From the NCBI GenBank assembly GCA_033725935.1, contig MU867122.1, positions 1-64,000 of the forward strand: a DNA stretch of 64,000 nt, given 5' to 3'. Position 1 is the stretch's first letter; the number at the start of each line of letters is the position of its first letter. This DNA comes from Cladorrhinum sp. PSN259. Lineage: Eukaryota; Ascomycota; Sordariomycetes; Sordariales; Podosporaceae. Position numbers and translations under genes: made by a program. The notes below the pieces were generated by a model. The model had not been told where the DNA came from. It saw nothing but the letters and a program-made list of their open reading frames with translations, and ran no database searches. Positions 1-10,927 of this stretch are shown here, piece by piece.

Positions 1-685
1 TGGTCTTGGCGGCTGAGCATACTGAGCAACCTTCTGAGTCTTGGGTGCTCAGTGTGCTCAGTGGTCTTGGCAACTGATCACACTGAGCACTCCCTGATTG
101 GTCTGCTTCGGGGCTTTGTGGGTCTTTCCATCCCTGGCCCAATGATTGGCTGCGGACCACACGGTGTCCTGCATTGGGGTCCGTGTGCGGGGGAGATTTA
201 TGCGCGAGGCGTAACACAAGGGCATAGCGGTGTACGAAATAATAATAATATTATTGCATCCTTTAGCAAAACTGATAAATTAAAGTACGGCTTGGTAGGT
301 ACATGTATATTGTTATACATGTAGCCCTTCAACCAACGCAGCCATTGACTCATACTCAGGTACACAGCTTCTAAGCTTGTTAATTCTTTTCTCTTTTTTT
401 TAACAAACGACGAGAGCTCTAACAAATCTCCCAAAGACATCAAATCGCATAGTTTAGAATAATTCAGCCAGCCCATTCCTATCTCAACCAACTTCCCTGA
501 TATGAATAACCGTGTACCCCGGGCCCGGCCGCTCCCATCCCTAGCCCAATTCATGAACGCTACCTCTACCCGCTTACTATTAAACGTTGCGAAAGGCGGA
601 AAGGACTTGCTTCTGCGACATTTTTACATAATCGTGAGAGGAGCTTTATGCAACGCGGTCGGAAGCTCCTCTGAAATTGGCCATT
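1..685. other. Intergenic, left edge with imperfect repeat
   Basis: No gene is supported here. The first 93 bases hold two diverged direct copies (about 1-31 and 62-93) of a unit that starts TGGTCTTGG and continues into CTGAGCA/CACTGAGCA, with a third partial TGCTCAGTGTGCTCAG between them. The rest is AT-rich spacer downstream of the dynamin-like gene on the minus strand. Confidence 0.5.
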
Positions 686-3033
686 TTAAGTCTCCTCCGG
701 TTCTTCCTTCGTGCTATCGATCGAGTTCAGGGATGGCTCTCGACCGGATTCCAGAATGGACTTTCGGACGTCTTTGTTCTTCAAAATATATCCCCAAAAG
801 CCTATATCCTCCTCTGACTTAGACTCCATGAAGCTGGTGGATGATAAAGACCCGCTCGCTGGAAACACATGCGCGTGGAGCCCGACGAACCGTTTGCAAG
901 TCTCTAAGCCTGCTCCGAGTACATCGAGTTGCTTGGTAAGCTGTGAACGCTTCATCTTGCTGTACTCTGGTTCCCCAGCAATGCAAGTGGTGAGGTTGGG
1001 GCTCATGTTATGGACAGAGACAGAGGAGAGAATTTTGGCCAGAGCGTTCACTAATTTTGCTTCAATAACTTCGACCGAGATGTCGTCGATGAAGCGTCGC
1101 AGAGCCACCTATATTAACGATTAACAACAAACAGAGTGGCAAATTTGAGTTATTCCACTTACTTTATAATACGCATTCAAACAGTCCATGGCGTCAGTAG
1201 CGGCCAGGCGCTTCATTCCCATCCCGTCAGCCCGGGCTAAGTCCTCGGCGAGTTGGTCAATATCAATTGTGCATATAGCGGAATCCTTGCCCAGTCGCTT
1301 TCTAATGATGGCTGAAAACTCTTTTTCCCTTCGTTCGACGCGGACTTGCTCTAGCGCCTTGAGAAATGCGTCATTATAAGTGATGGGATGCGCACTTTGA
1401 TGCGGGACGAGGAGCTCAGTTGTTTTGGCTCGCATGTCCTCCAATACCTTTTTCATAGCAGGAGTTACTACCTCCCTTTGCAAAGCCTCAGCTGTTGAGT
1501 TATCTGCAATGTGATCAACGACAAGTTGAAGAAACCGGCAGGTGGAATTCCAGACACTGTCGATATGTGAACGAGCAATAGTTTCCCAATGGCCCGACTG
1601 TTCAAGAAACAAATCGGCGACCAACATTGGGCTGAAAGTCCCCGGAAGCTCACGCCCACGTGTCCTCCTCTGCAAATACTCAACATAAGAGATGAAGTTG
1701 GACCTTTTGACATCGGTCACCTTGCCCAACGGACAGTTCCCAACATCGATGGTAAGCAGAATAGCGGTGCGGCGATAACTGTCGTCATCGACAATATTCC
1801 ATCGGTGGCCGAGTTTAGAGAGGTTGGATGCAAAGTCCTCGTTCAGGTTCTGAACTACGGCTCTGATGCGTTGCTCGTAACCAATCATGGTTCTAGCAGG
1901 CTTGAAGAAAAGACTGAGGTAGTTACCACAGATTGATGACTTGACCAGATCCTGAAACGATTCGGCGAGCTGGAACAAGTAATGTCGCTGATCAAACGAG
2001 TTGGCCCTGGGATCACCGAGACCATCTAGTTCCTTCTCGCAGGATGTAAACTTCTTGTCAATCTCGTTCAGCAGGCTGGGAAGTTCAGTGATGATCTGCC
2101 CCAACAGCACTTTGCTCAACCGATCCCTGAAGGTGCCGACACCAAGTGAAGAAGGCGGGAGCTCACTCCAGATACCCTCCCGGAAAAACTTTTCTTCCTC
2201 TGCATCCCGCTCGGAGTGCGTCCAGGCGCCCTTCTCACTGTCCATGTTCTTGACGACATGCCAACCTAAGCGGAATTCGACCTCTTGATTCCTGGCCAGG
2301 GCCAGGTATAGACTCTCACTGGCTGAGCCCGCCGTCAATGTGTCAGGTTTCGTGATAACCCCAAGTGTGCGGTTTCCAGCTTGATCCGCTGTTCGAGCCA
2401 ACTTTAGCACAATTTGGTTGGCAAAATCATTCTTGGCGGAGACGACGGCGAGAATGATGCATCTAGACTGTTTCATGTAGCCTTGAACGGCGTCCTGGAT
2501 GAGCTGAACGTCTGAAGCGGACTGATTCTTGGTTTCGGAATGGATAAGCCCGGGCAAGTCCACCATGGTCAGGTGGGGACGATCCGGGCCCGTCACTTCG
2601 ACGCGGAGAATATCTTTGGCGAAAGCCTTGCCGTGAGGTGAAATTCCCATGGCACCTTTTGCTTTTTCGATCAGATCAGAGAGGTCGTTGAGATCAACAA
2701 GTTCCTGGGTGAAACCACGGAGGGCCCTCTGCTCGGACTCGCTACGCTCATCATGGGGGACGATGGAGACACGAGCGCTCCTGTACAGAGCCCGGCGCAG
2801 TATCAACTCGGTAGGAAACCGTGTGCAGAGGTTGCTCTTGATTGGAAATGAAACCCCAGAGATTGCTTCAAGCACTGAGCTTTTTCCCGAAGATTGATCT
2901 CCACATACGATGATCTGGGGAAGCGAGACATACTTGCTGATGCCTGGGCGCGCAGTTTATCGATAGCATCCAGCAGCTGGAGTTGGTCTTCGGAGCACAA
3001 TTTGTTCATAGCATCATCCTTGGTGTCGACCAT
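686..3033 (-). CDS. Dynamin-family GTPase, apparent 1-nt frameshift
   Basis: Large GTPase of the dynamin superfamily, expected to oligomerise on and remodel membranes. Exon 1 is 3033-1163, the intron is 1162-1109 (GTAAGT donor, TAG acceptor, 54 nt), and exon 2 is 1108-686. The G1 P-loop GDQSSGKSS lies near residue 38, G3 reads DLPGL and G4 reads TKPD, so the nucleotide site is intact. The middle/stalk region follows, and exon 2 supplies the GED-like C-terminus. Expected length is about 764 aa, normal for fungal dynamin-like proteins. The Met at 3033 opens a typical N-terminus (DAIDKLRAQ), but one base is missing near 2942-2945: the frame before it reads ...RAQ, and the P-loop frame resumes one base over with SKYVSLPQIIV. 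Either the gene is dead or the assembly dropped one G/C in a short run. A 19-nt GTATGT...CAG stretch here is too short to be an intron. Confidence 0.8.
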
Positions 3034-3846
3034 GGTGCTTTCGGCTGTATGGAGAAAGAGGCAAGACTGGTGGTAATATCGGAATGCTGGTAGGGCTGGC
3101 AGTTTGCGGATTGAAGATTAATGAAAAGGTTGTCGGCGGAAAATAGCCACGCTGCGGTTTGTGTAGAGTTTAACCTTCTAGAGGCAGCAAACCCCGGACA
3201 CGAAAGCTTAGGCAGATTCTCTCTCATGCGGCATTATCTAACGAAAGTTGTTTGTATCTGTCACACGTGGACCCAGCGGTTACATCCGACACAGTGTGCC
3301 AGGACAACGCACTGGACAACAAGCATGCTAAGGAACCTCTAGGAAGAGTAGGGCCCTCTATGACGACCATTTAACGTTCCTCTTCCCGCTGTGACCGCTG
3401 ACGTACGGATGGGTGCCGCTGGCGGTTTGGTGGGCACGGCAAACGACTTTACTCTGTCCTGTAAAGCCCTGCTGAGTCCTTGGACACGCCAAACGACGGG
3501 GCAGAGGAGCGCCGCTTCCGTCAAGCATGACAACTCCCAACGTAATACTGCAGCGTATCGTGTGCTCGGTGGTGTGTCCTACCTCTTCGCACCTCTCCAG
3601 ATCATGGAGCTTCCTGCGCTTCGAGAAAAGAGTCATACCGGCGGTTGGGCAAGAAGTCAGCTACCCACCACGGTCGGCGATTTAAGTGTCAATCTGGGGC
3701 TCGGGATTCGGGTCTGGAAGAATCTGGACAGGGTTTTATAAAAACGCGAATGCGCACTCCAATTCGCCCGGCAACCTTTGTTTCGTCCACATGCACATTG
3801 CTCAAGAGGTTTGTCGGTACACTAGTCCAAGGAAAATACCCCCAAG
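3034..3846. other. Intergenic
   Basis: Presumed promoter of the dynamin-like gene on the left. A TATA-like TTTTATAAAA at about 3734-3743 lies about 105 bases upstream of the small ORF at 3847. Other reading frames here look like chance ORFs. Confidence 0.4.
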
Positions 3847-4005
3847 ATGCGTCCCTTGTTCGCCCTCTCAGCCATTGCTTCCCTGCTGCCCATCGCCGCC
3901 ACCGCCAGGGACTCACCTTCCTGTAATCACTCAACTGCACGCTTGGCGAGCCGCTCAGTGTCAGCAACGGCCCCCATCAAAAAGTGTCTGAAGGGTGAGA
4001 GATGA
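3847..4005 (+). CDS. Possible small secreted peptide (52 aa or less)
   Basis: A short ORF of about 51 codons opens with a signal-peptide-like N-terminus: MRPLFALSAIASLLPIAATA, i.e. a short charged start, a hydrophobic core and small residues at the expected cleavage point. A roughly 30-residue mature part with two Cys follows. The ATG context (CCCAAGATGC) is acceptable and a TATA-like box sits about 105 bases upstream. It ends 48 bases before the convergent HET gene stop. The GTGAGA just before the stop could be a splice donor, making this only the first exon of something longer. No family is recognised, and chance remains a real possibility. Confidence 0.3.
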   Translation: MRPLFALSAIASLLPIAATARDSPSCNHSTARLASRSVSATAPIKKCLKGER

Positions 4006-4052
4006 GTGGTTCCATGAGAGCCCGGTCCATCTGGCCAATTAACCTACATAGA

Positions 4053-6653
4053 TCAAACCACCCGGAAGTACTTGTACTCCCAACTCGGTTTCCCTGTGTC
4101 AGCGTCGTCCCCCTTCCCAGTAAAATACACAAACCCCAACCCCACCCTCTCAAAGACCCCTTGCTCCTTTGTACCCGCAAAACCCAAGAACACAGACTGC
4201 GTCTTCCTTGAAGGGGCATCCTGCAAAGTTTCAGATGCAAGGACGAGCACAAACGCATCGACCCGGCGTGTTTCGTTGGCATCATCGAAGCGAAACTCCC
4301 CTTCACGGTGGCGCTCTCCGCCCGACCCTGGGATGTCCATGATCAAGAATCGCTCCGGTTTCTCCGGCTTTGTGAGTTTGACTGCTTCGGAAGCGAGGTG
4401 AGCGGCCCAGAAGCCCATCTCGTTCGGCCCGAGTTTAACCTCCAGCGCCGGTTGTTTCCGGAGCGTGGAGGCGTCGATCCCCAGATGGTCCGTCAGATAT
4501 CTCTCCGTGTCATTCTCTCGTCGTTCACCACCGGCAGGCTCAGCCCAGGAGCCGTGCGACGGGACAGTCGTAATGGTGCCGTCGGTGTTGCCAAACTGCC
4601 AGCGCGGGATCGCCACGTGCAATGGGACGTGCCGGGCCGGGGCGAGCGAGATGATGCGCGAGAGCCAGGCGCTGTCGGCAAAGACGAATTCTATGGGACC
4701 GATCCAAGATGCCCTTCATTCCCAACTGTCAGCACATGTACTTCACGCGTTGCGATCAAGGGCGGGGGCCTGCCCAACTCACCAAGACCAGCTCGAAAAC
4801 TTGACCTTGTCCTTGTCCGTCAGCTCCGGCGCGCGCCTCTTGCAGCGCGGATCATCCGACGGAAACCACAGCAAGCCCTGGTACATGAACTGCACCGGCA
4901 CGCCCTGCGTCTGAGTGATAGTCAACAACCCCTTCTGGACCTCGGCCAGCGCATTCTTCACCACCCGATGCGAAGCCGCCGCCAGGTTCAGACGATTAAA
5001 CACGCCCGCAAAGGCATTCAGCGCGTCGGCCACATGCGAGAGGTCCATCCGGCTGTACGCCTGCACGGCAGCCTGGTAGTCGGCCACGCGCAAGGCCGCG
5101 GGGTTGCCCATGTAGCGGTACGGCGTTGGGTCCGGGTCATTCCTCTGGCCGGCCGTCCACCACGGCGGGCCGGTGCGCAGCGCCAGCTTCTCTGCCCCAG
5201 GCGGCGCCACCACGTCCGCGTAGCTCTCGCGGCGCAGTTGGCCCTGCACGCACGTGAAAAACACCTCCTCGGCCGTGAAATAGATGCAACGCCGCGAGAG
5301 GTGCTGCTCCTGGAACGTCCAGCCGCGCGTGTTCCAGTACGACGCGCCGACGTCCTCGACCAACCCCGGCGGACATACTGCCAGCCGCAACGTCTTGTTC
5401 TTTTCATCTCCATCATTAGCGACGATGGTGACGCCCTCAACAGGTCTCCCCCTCCGCTGCGAGGTTGAACCCTGCCACCCGCGCAACCCCGCGTCCGCGT
5501 CCTTCCCTTCCGCCGCGATCAGCGTCGCGACCGCAGCATCATACACATGATCCATCAGCCCCATCATCCGCCCCTTTTCGGCGTCATCGTCCTGTATAAT
5601 GCACAGCATGTCCATCCACAGGTATCTTTCCCCGAGCTCGCGCGTCACGGCCATGGCGTCTAGCACGCTGCCCGGGATGCGTGTTTTGTCCGGGATCTTC
5701 TCCGCGGCCAGCGCGCCGGGCACACTGAGCGAATCGTTGTTTTTCTTTGTTGCGAGGAGCAGGAGGATTTGGTCCGGCTTTTTCGGGTCCGGCCCGGGAC
5801 GCACGATCGTAGGCAGTCGGCCCCAGACGTAGGACAGCGCGAGGAAGGGGACTGGGGAAGTCAGGCGGACGAGGCACTGGCTTTCTACGTCGATGAGCTG
5901 GAAGCCTGCTCGATTTCCGCTGGTAGCGTCAATGGTGGGAGAAGGAGAATAAGAAAAGAGGGCGGCTTGGCTGGTCTTGTGGTTGGCGAGGTTGGTCTTG
6001 TCGAGCGAGTGCGCGTGCTGCGTGCGGCACTCGGTGAGCCAGGTCTTGAGGAGCGCTATCTCGACGTGGCTGCCTACCTCGCGGCGCTGGACTATGGGCG
6101 ACGAATACTCCTCGGTGGCTTTGTTGTCTTGCAGGGGCAGGCGCTCAATCTCGGCGACGATGAAGCGGTCCTTGACGCGGTCGATCTGGCGGATGACGCG
6201 GCGGTTTTTGTGCAGCCCGGGTGGTTTCTTGTCGACGGCTAGGAGCAGGCGCGGCTCCGGGTGCGTGATGTGGCCGCCGACTTTGACCGACAGTGGGCTG
6301 CGGCTTTGGATGAACAGCTGGGGGGCTTGGCCTTCTCCCCAGCTGAGGTGGATCGATTTGGAGATGAGCTGGCAGAAGGGGCATTCCGGGTCGGTGTAGT
6401 CTGACGCCAGGCCGATTGCCATCTCTTTCGTCTCCTTGTCCAGCATTGATGCGAGCTTGAGGCGTGAGCAGGGGCCGCAGAGTCGGCTTGGGGAGGAGGA
6501 AGGGGCCTCTTTCGGCCGTGTCGGCAACGTTGTCTCCATCTCTGGGGGGTTTTGGGTGAGATGGACGTGAAATGAGAATGTTGATGGTGCTGAAGCGGCG
6601 GCTTTTGAGAGTGGTGCTCGACTTGCCCCTTTTATGCCACTTGCACGTCTCAT
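4053..6653 (-). CDS. HET-domain protein (heterokaryon incompatibility type)
   Basis: HET-domain protein of the class that triggers incompatibility-type cell death after non-self recognition in filamentous fungi. Exon 1 is 6653-4783, the intron is 4782-4714 (GTGAGT donor, CTGAC branch, AAG acceptor, 69 nt), and exon 2 is 4713-4053; phases agree. The three HET signature blocks are present: LALSYVWG, the LWMDMLCIIQDD block, and NTRGWTFQEQHLSRRCIYF. A Cys pair (CGPC) near the N-terminus and CPFCQ further on are common in this class. The start is uncertain: the ATG at 6653 gives about 840 aa, while Met39 at 6539 (METTLP) is just as plausible. Exon 2 gives a C-terminal domain without a recognised family. 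No partner gene such as a NACHT or TIR gene lies beside it. Confidence 0.85.
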
Positions 6654-7237
6654 GTGGTGGGCCTAGACTTTGACAACGGCTCGCGCAATTGGGCAGCATT
6701 GCATTTCAGCTGGTTCTAGACTCTCCTACTAACTCGACTTGGTCATCAACGTCATTAATCGACAATAATCGACGCGCCTCGTCTTTCGAGGTAACCTATC
6801 GCACAAAGCATTGGCCACTCCAAGCTGACTTGCTGCTGCATAGAGGTACTAAAACAGTCTGACCCACATAGTCTTTGCTCCTCTATCAGAAGAAACGACA
6901 ACCCCAGTCATCAATGTCGGAATAACAACTCGGTCTATCAAAGATAATTCTAGGGGTATTCTACAGGTCCCCTTCCTACGTGCAAGCCCAACGCAAAATA
7001 CGTCCATAAGCTCATGTTGTGTTTCTCGCCAATGGAGCGCTCGAAGAGAAGGGGAAAGACGTAGATGACGGCAGCCTCCGACTTGCTGCATGAGCTGGAA
7101 GCTCACGCTGAGCATCATGCACAAGCGCTATAATGAAAAAGCAGAAAATTAACATTAACATGGGGACCAATATCAGGTACATGTATTGTGATAACGTCAA
7201 TGTACCCGAGAGTTCTTGTCATCTGACTTTAAATAAA
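6654..7237. other. Intergenic
   Basis: Spacer and likely promoter of the HET gene. No coding region is supported. Confidence 0.4.
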
Positions 7238-7906
7238 GGCGACTGATGGAGGGGAACCCCCTTTTTGATATTTGGGCACCCCCTTCCGGGTTAGGGTTTA
7301 CTTCGAAATTTGTGGGCTTTTAATTCAACCTCCACCACTTTCTTCCTCCAATAACCAACTTCCCACTTGCAAGAACCTTCCACTTGCAAGACCCTCCCAC
7401 TTGCAAGAGCTCCCATTTCAAGACCCTCCCGCTTGCAAGAACCTCCCACTTACAAGAACCTCCCACTTATAAGAACCTCCTACCTACAAAAAATTTACCG
7501 CTACTTTTTTCCTCCAACAACTTACTTCTTCCCACTTGCAAAAAAATCTACTATTACTTTCTTCCTCTAACAACTGACTTTCCTCCCACTTATTTGGAGT
7601 AAAAATTGTTTACTGTAGGATGAAGGCATATAAAGACAATAAAGAAGAATGTGATAATTTGCATAATGTGGGAAGAAAGAATCCCATAAAGTGGTAACTC
7701 CATACTAAAACGGCTGGCTATTGCATATGTTGGGGTTTGCCCCGCCTGCAGCAGGGTGGACCACACATGGTGGCCAGACAGAATTTACTTATATAACCCT
7801 AACCTGGGCGGGGGTGCCTATTTATCAAAAAGAGGGTGCCCACCGATCAACTGTTAGGGGTGCCCAAATATCAAAAAGGGGGTGCCCCTCCATCAGTTGC
7901 CTTCCA
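7238..7906. mobile_element. MITE-like non-autonomous element with ~50-bp inverted ends
   Basis: Bases 7238-7286 and the reverse complement of 7906-7859 match almost perfectly over about 48 bases, with two mismatches: AAGGC(g/a)ACTGATGGAGGGG then ACCCCCTTTTTGATATTTGGGCACCCC. The right end holds an extra diverged copy of the subterminal block (about 7811-7850), and both arms then share GGTTAGGGTTnA. The interior has no transposase and carries minisatellites (7362-7491 and three related copies of a CTTCCTC...CCCACTTG block). No convincing target-site duplication is seen, so the exact ends are approximate. It lies 200 bases downstream of the GMC oxidoreductase stop. Confidence 0.6.
7362..7491. 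repeat. Minisatellite, ~17-nt unit
   Basis: About eight imperfect tandem copies of a unit near CCCACTTGCAAGAACCT, decaying toward the right. Two larger related blocks follow (about 7504-7555 and 7556-7600). It lies inside the MITE-like element. Confidence 0.7.
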
Positions 7907-8107
7907 CATTCGAGCACGGCACGAAGGGTTAGGATACGGAGAGGAAAGGTTGGGATAGGGGTCAACGTGGCACTTGAGAGAAATAGAGAATCACAAGGAT
8001 CTTTAATGGAGGGAGGGGGTTAAGAAGCTGTATTGGATAAATCAGAAAAATTAAAGGCACTAAAAAGTCAATGAGACCCCCCTCCTACTACAAAAACCCT
8101 AACCGCT

Positions 8108-10076
8108 TCACCGCGCTCGTCTTGCCTTGCAGTCTGCAACCATCATATCCGCCGCTCTCTCCGCAATGCCATAGACTGCGGTCTGAATGTGCCCCGAAAC
8201 CAAAATGGGGATCACGCTGGCATCCACAACGCGCAGGTTTTGTGTACCATAGACTGTCAATCGGGCATCGACGACACCACCCTGGGAGCGCGGCAGCATT
8301 GCACATGTGCCAACCGGATGAAAGATGGACAAGGTCGTGTTGAGAACAAAATCTCGCCATTCTGCGTCATTGTTTGTGGCCGGTACGGCGGCCAGGCCTG
8401 GCTCGTACTCGGCAACCCAGAGATCCGAGAGAGGGGCCGTGTTGGCAATCTTGCGCGTGTGCTTGACGGCAGCAACGGCGGCCTGAATGTCGTACTCGTT
8501 GGAGAGGTAGTTTGGGTTGAGCACAGGGTTGGTGCTGATGTTGGAAGACTGGATGTGTACGCTGCCACGGCTGAGGGGTTGCATAACGGCGGCGATGAGG
8601 GAGAAGAAGCCCTTTCCGTACAGAGCGGTTCCGGGAGCGGGGTAGCCCTTGACGCCGGTGTAGCCGTCCGAGAAGATAACCTCAAGCTGGGGAACGGCCG
8701 GGTTGGACAGGTACCCCAATCTCTTCTGGTCGACGGCGGAGCTGGACGTGCCGGCGGCTTGCTGGGCAAATCCCCGCAGGGCCGAGGCATTGGCGCCTAC
8801 GACCTGGTCCCAGTTCATAAACGTGTAGCCGCTTCCGGTGTAATCGTACATGGAGTACTGCCCAGCACGCCAAAGAGCCAACTGCTCGGCAGCGAATGTA
8901 GCGTTGTGGCGCAAAATGTCAAACGAGGTGTAGTTATCCTTGAGCTGGAAGGAAGTCTGGATGCGGATGTGGTCTTGCAGGTTTTCACCAACTCCGGGCA
9001 GGTCAATCACCTTGGCAACACCGGCGGCGGCTAGGACTGTGCTCCGGCCAACGCCGGACAGCTCGAGAAGACCTGGGCTCTGAATGGAGCCTGCGGACAG
9101 GACAACTTCCTCCCGAGCCATGATGACCTTTCCGTCTTGGAGCGTCACCCCCGTGGCCACCCGGGAGGTGCCGGACGTTTTGAGATTGATCTTGGCTACC
9201 CGTGCGCCCGTCATGACTTGAATATTTGGGCCGGCCTGGGCCAGGTACCCATTCGCGGCGTAGGACCTGTTGTAGATGGCCGAGTCGATGTTGCTTGGCT
9301 GGTACATGACGCCGAGCGGGTTCCCGCCCAGCGATTCGATGTTGAGCGGGACACCGAGATTGTTCATGGTCGGGATCCACGACTGCTGATGCGCAGGGAT
9401 GAAGCGATTGATGACAGTCTTGATGGGTCCGGTGCTGCCCACCCCTTGGGTTCCGTAGTCGGCCGACGGCGTAAAGGTCTCGGCTTTCTTCATGGCAGCT
9501 ATCATGGTAATCCAGTTCCATCCCGGATTGCCCAGTGCTCCCCACGCGTCATACTCTGGCGAACTCGCCCTGTCCCAGCTCATCAGGTTCAAGGCCGAGC
9601 TGCCACCCAAGACCTTGCCCCTCGGGACGCTGAAGACGCGGTTCTTTACGGTGGGCTGCGCGGTCGTGGTGAAGTTCCAGTCGTAGACAGTCGCGAGGGT
9701 AGACCCCTTTCGACCGGGGATGTTGATGCGGTCCTCGGCCAGGGCCGAGGGGCCCGCTTCAATCAACAAGATGCTTGCCCATGGAAGCCCTTGGCTCAGC
9801 CGTGTAGCCAATGCCGAACCTGCAGTTCCTCCACCGACCACGATCTATCATTCATTCACCAAGCGCATTGATTAGGATGGTTCTGCAAAAGAGATTTCGG
9901 GCGTGACGTACAAAATCAAAGGTCGGCTTGGGTGCTTTTTCAGCTGTGCCACCCGCGACGGTCGTCGAGTCTGCAGTATCGAAGCTGTCAGTACTCTCGC
10001 TGCTGTCCAGAACTGGTGCGGCGAGAGCTGAAACACCCAACAGCGCTGCTAGCAAGGGATGAGGAGAAAGTCGCAT
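8108..10076 (-). CDS. Secreted GMC oxidoreductase
   Basis: FAD-dependent alcohol/sugar oxidoreductase of the GMC family (aryl-alcohol oxidase and choline-dehydrogenase relatives), probably extracellular. Exon 1 is 10076-9912, the intron is 9911-9845 (GTACGT donor, 67 nt), and exon 2 is 9844-8108, giving about 633 aa. The start MRLSPHPLLAALLGVSALAA is a signal peptide, followed by a Ser/Thr/Asp-rich linker. The splice restores FDFIVVGGGTAGSALA, the ADP-binding Rossmann motif. The GMC signatures PRGKVLGGSSALN and the LSAGSIQSPGLLELSGVG block follow. The C-terminus has the catalytic HPVGTCAM His and a second His in SGHIQTAVYGIAE. The substrate cannot be told. A TATA-like TTATACTT lies about 160 bases upstream on this strand. 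Confidence 0.92.
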
Positions 10077-10927
10077 GATGTTGAAAATGGAGTGACCCGG
10101 GCAAATCAATCACGAATCATGGAAATGAATTTGTTTTTTCCGTCAACGCCACATGCCCGCGGGGGCAACCGCCTGTTTTTGTGGGCGGACGCGGATTGGG
10201 GTAGCACGCGGTGCTGTCCACACCTCCTGAGAGGCCCAAGTATAAGTCGGGTTAGGCTAGAGATTCCCTCGTATTCTGCAAGGAGACATTGAAATTTGAT
10301 TGGTTTCCCACTTCCCGGACGCGCATGCGGTTGGCTGCCATTTTCGAATGCTACCGGACCAGACACTATAGGATTGTGGCTTTGGAACAAGGGGTCTTAC
10401 GGCAGTTGAAACTTTAACGAGAGCAGCGGGCAAGGGCGGTTTAATAAGGGACTCGACAAGCCCCGTGCTTTGACCTCTCGATTAGCCCCGATCCAGCCTC
10501 GACGATTTGATCTAGATGCCAAGCAAGGAAAGGTGTAAGCCACGGAATGCGCCAAGAACCATATTCATGCTGGCGGGTACCCCGTATGTAGTATACACGA
10601 CGTGATGCAGTACATGGTAGACAATTGGTAATATCCCGCTACGGCCCCACCTCCCACCTAGCCGGTGCCTCATGGCCGTGTTCGAGAAACAAAAGGCCCT
10701 TGTAACTGTCAACGACGGCGTCGGCCTTGCTGCTCCAGCCGCAAGCCACTCGTGGACGCCAATGCAGGGGATTACATAACCCAACCGACATGAGTTTCGG
10801 TTTTGCCGTCACGGCGTTGTAGCTGTATATTAATGCCGAGCCATCTGTTCATGCACAGCGATGTGTCACCTCAAGCAGGTTGCCAGACCCTCCCGTCTCC
10901 GTCATATTTCTACACCTTCATATTGCC
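10077..10927. other. Intergenic, shared upstream region of divergent genes
   Basis: Separates the divergent GMC oxidoreductase (minus) and rhodopsin-fold gene (plus). It probably holds both promoters. No gene is supported. Confidence 0.4.

Noticed and set aside
2905..2945. A tiny GTATGT...CAG intron explaining the dynamin frame break
   Set aside because: The span is about 19 nt, far below fungal intron size, and the bases code for conserved residues (KYVSLPQ).
7362..7600. CRISPR-like repeat array
   Set aside because: Units of about 17 nt are head to tail with no spacers in a fungal genome; this is a minisatellite.
7290..8105. TTAGGG/CCCTAA motifs suggesting an interstitial telomere
   Set aside because: Only isolated one- or two-unit matches (about 7291, 7796, 8096), no tandem array.
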